Under the pieces are notes generated by a model that made no database searches, was not told the origin of the DNA, and saw only the letters and a list, made by a program, of their open reading frames with translations. A stretch of DNA of 7,248 bases, taken from NCBI GenBank assembly GCA_030630245.1, contig DAOVNL010000038.1:1-7248 (forward strand). Reading direction: 5' to 3'. This document shows, piece by piece, positions 6,010 to 7,248 of this stretch. Position numbers and translations under genes: made by a program. Positions within the stretch are counted from its first letter, which is position 1. Each line of letters opens with the position of its first letter. This DNA comes from Candidatus Omnitrophota bacterium. GTDB taxonomy: Bacteria > Omnitrophota > Gorgyraeia > B26-G9.

Positions 6010-6031
6010 AAATGTTCCACGTGGAACATTT
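6010..6031. promoter_or_regulatory. parS: parS centromere site, right of mnmG
   Basis: A perfect 22-bp palindrome with the same 16-bp core TGTTCCACGTGGAACA (6013-6028) as the site at 4118-4133, flanked by AAA and TTT. It fills most of the 66-bp gap between the Jag_N gene and mnmG. Its outermost base is the last base of the Jag_N stop codon. The two cores are about 1.9 kb apart. Confidence 0.93.
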
Positions 6032-6252
6032 CACTTTCCGTTGCCTTTAGAAAGGATCGTAACGCGTATTCTTGCCTTTTTTGCGCCCTGCATGCCGAAT
6101 AAACCCCTTTTGCCTTCAGTTAAAATCTGGATCTTGATGTTCTCCCTGGGAATATTCAACTCCGCGAGAGCGGCCTCTACAGCCTCTTCAACAGTGTTAG
6201 CCTCAAAGTCTGCATTTAAAACAGGTTCTTTTCCGTCATTCTTATCTGCCAT
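6031..6252 (-). CDS. Stand-alone Jag N-terminal-domain protein
   Basis: A 73-residue protein that matches only the Jag_N domain of Jag/KhpB (SpoIIIJ-associated) proteins. An acidic helix (about 20-33, VEEAVEAALAELN) leads to the hallmark GKRGLFGMQGAKKARIRV (about 47-64). Full-length Jag continues into KH and R3H RNA-binding domains; here a stop follows soon after Jag_N, and the next bases are a parS site and mnmG, so no KH/R3H part is present in any frame. The start at 6252 has AGAGGG about 6 nt upstream. It lies 32 bp after yidC, the usual jag position, and is probably co-transcribed with it. The function of Jag_N alone is not established; it might bind YidC or the membrane-insertion machinery, but that is inference. 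Confidence 0.88.
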   Translation of the reverse strand: MADKNDGKEPVLNADFEANTVEEAVEAALAELNIPRENIKIQILTEGKRGLFGMQGAKKARIRVTILSKGNGK

Positions 6253-6284
6253 TACTGCCCTCTCATGCTATCATCTAAAAATAT

Positions 6285-7248
6285 TTATACTCCAACCGCG
6301 GTTTTCTTTGTCAGGTTTTTTTGAATAAAAAATGAAAAAATCGAATTTGTAAGAAAATACAGCACCAGGCCTGACGGGAAATTATAAAAAATTACACCTA
6401 AAAACACCGGCATCATTAAAGCCATCATTTTTTGCTGCTCATTTGCGTGTCCTGTATTCGTTGCTTTTTGCTGTAAAAATGAAAATGCCATCATTGCCAG
6501 CGGCAAGATGTTTAGACTGCTTCCAAGCAGCGGAAGTTTTGCCGGAAAGCTCATAAAAGCATCCGGCGCGGCAAGATTCTTTATCCAAAGAAATTTGGCT
6601 CCTCTTAATTCAATCGCCCGCATTAAAACTCCGTATAAGGAGAAAAATATGGGCATTTGAAGCAGCATGGGCAGGCAGCCTCCTGCCGGATTTACCTTAT
6701 GTTTTTTATAAAGCCCCATCATTTCTTTATTGAGTTTTTGAGGGTTGTCTTTATGCTCATTGCGCAGTTTTTCTATAAGAGGCTGCAGGGCCTGCATATC
6801 CTTCATCGACTTTAAGCTCTTAAATGTCAATGGGTAAAGAAAAATGTTTATCGTTAAAGCCAATCCTATGACCGCTAATCCGTAATTCCTGAGAAGCTTA
6901 TGTAAAACCCGCAACAATAGCAGCATTAGATCAGATAAGCCGGCAAACAGCCCCCTGCCCCTGATCTGTTCAACCCCCAGGTCAAGTTTGCTCATCTGCT
7001 CCTGGTCGTTTGGCCCGGCATAAAGTATATAATTAAGGCGCACTGTTTCTCCTGCCGGCACAATAAGGTTTCTTACTCCGACCCCGACAGAAGTAGGAGC
7101 AAATATTTCATTGATCCCGGGATTGTAACTGTAACCATAATCAGATGTTACGAGCGGAACCATTATTAATGAAAAATAGCGCAGCATTGCTCCGGTAAGC
7201 TCAATGTCCCCTTCTACTATTTTATAGGTAGTCTTGCCCAGGTTTTTC
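6285..7248 (-). CDS. yidC: Membrane protein insertase YidC (5' end beyond the window)
   Basis: Inserts and folds inner-membrane proteins, alone or with SecYEG. The frame is open from 7247 at the right edge; 320 C-terminal residues are visible, and about 200 (TM1 and most of the periplasmic domain) are missing. The visible part begins in the periplasmic domain (YFSLIMVPLVT at about 24-34 of the fragment). It continues with an amphipathic/hydrophobic segment (about 101-119), a TM helix YGLAVIGLALTINIFLYPL (122-140), the cytoplasmic coiled loop (141-185), KVNPAGGCLPMLLQMPIFF (about 184-202), a helix at about 238-257, and FYNFPSGLVLYFLTNSIFSFF (about 287-307). The positively charged residue normally found in the hydrophilic groove (Arg366 in E. 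coli) aligns with Asn134 of the fragment. It heads the visible yidC-jag_N-mnmG run; rnpA and rpmH would be expected beyond the right edge. Confidence 0.96.
   Translation of the reverse strand, partial: KNLGKTTYKIVEGDIELTGAMLRYFSLIMVPLVTSDYGYSYNPGINEIFAPTSVGVGVRNLIVPAGETVRLNYILYAGPNDQEQMSKLDLGVEQIRGRGLFAGLSDLMLLLLRVLHKLLRNYGLAVIGLALTINIFLYPLTFKSLKSMKDMQALQPLIEKLRNEHKDNPQKLNKEMMGLYKKHKVNPAGGCLPMLLQMPIFFSLYGVLMRAIELRGAKFLWIKNLAAPDAFMSFPAKLPLLGSSLNILPLAMMAFSFLQQKATNTGHANEQQKMMALMMPVFLGVIFYNFPSGLVLYFLTNSIFSFFIQKNLTKKTAVGV

Noticed and set aside
6591..6599. TTATCCAAA, an 8-of-9 DnaA-box match in yidC
   Set aside because: It is isolated, inside coding sequence and imperfect; such matches are expected by chance.

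Overview
The window is a 7.2-kb piece of a bacterial chromosome, apparently close to the replication origin. Seven of eight genes lie on the minus strand. In transcription order (right to left) they are: yidC (5' end beyond the right edge), a stand-alone Jag_N-domain gene, mnmG, a two-TM HAMP-domain protein, parA, parB, ndk and a type IV pilin-like gene. The eighth, at the extreme left on the plus strand, is the 3' end of a probable lnt (apolipoprotein N-acyltransferase), which converges on the pilin gene.

The yidC-jag-mnmG-parA-parB order is the classic origin-proximal block of many bacteria. Two perfect copies of the chromosomal parS palindrome TGTTCCACGTGGAACA, one on each side of mnmG, strongly support this. 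ParB (CTP-dependent clamp) would load at these sites and ParA (deviant Walker ATPase) would act on the ParB-parS complexes. The block departs from the usual form in several ways. mnmE is absent between jag and mnmG. rsmG is absent after mnmG, where a HAMP-only membrane protein sits instead. Jag is reduced to its N-terminal domain. parA and parB, often overlapping or nearly so, are separated by 195 bp holding a 132-bp palindromic, MITE-like element.

The organism is probably a Gram-negative (diderm) uncultured bacterium: lnt, the pilin and a YidC with a periplasmic domain point that way. The moderate GC content, the intergenic repeats (a 'TCATTCTGAGC...GAAGAATCTC' hairpin and a 'CCCCCTTT...AAAGGGGG' hairpin) and the general flavour of the proteins suggest Omnitrophota or a neighbouring lineage. 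That assignment is an inference from memory of such genomes, not something the sequence proves.

Regions: 1-124, lnt tail; 150-566, pilin with a possible promoter at 640-668; 694-1197, ndk; 1243-1288, GC-rich hairpin repeat and possible parB terminator; 1309-2148, parB; 2183-2314, MITE-like element; 2344-3195, parA; 3229-3936, HAMP protein; 3937-4140, leader with purine-rich direct repeats and parS; 4141-5964, mnmG with an internal DnaA-box match; 6010-6031, second parS; 6031-6252, Jag_N protein; 6285-7248, yidC. No gap between genes exceeds 300 bases. I saw no RNA gene, CRISPR array, transposase or phage gene. Nothing here amounts to a wholly new system. The points most worth a second look are the remodelled origin block, the truncated Jag and the loss of a conserved arginine in YidC.
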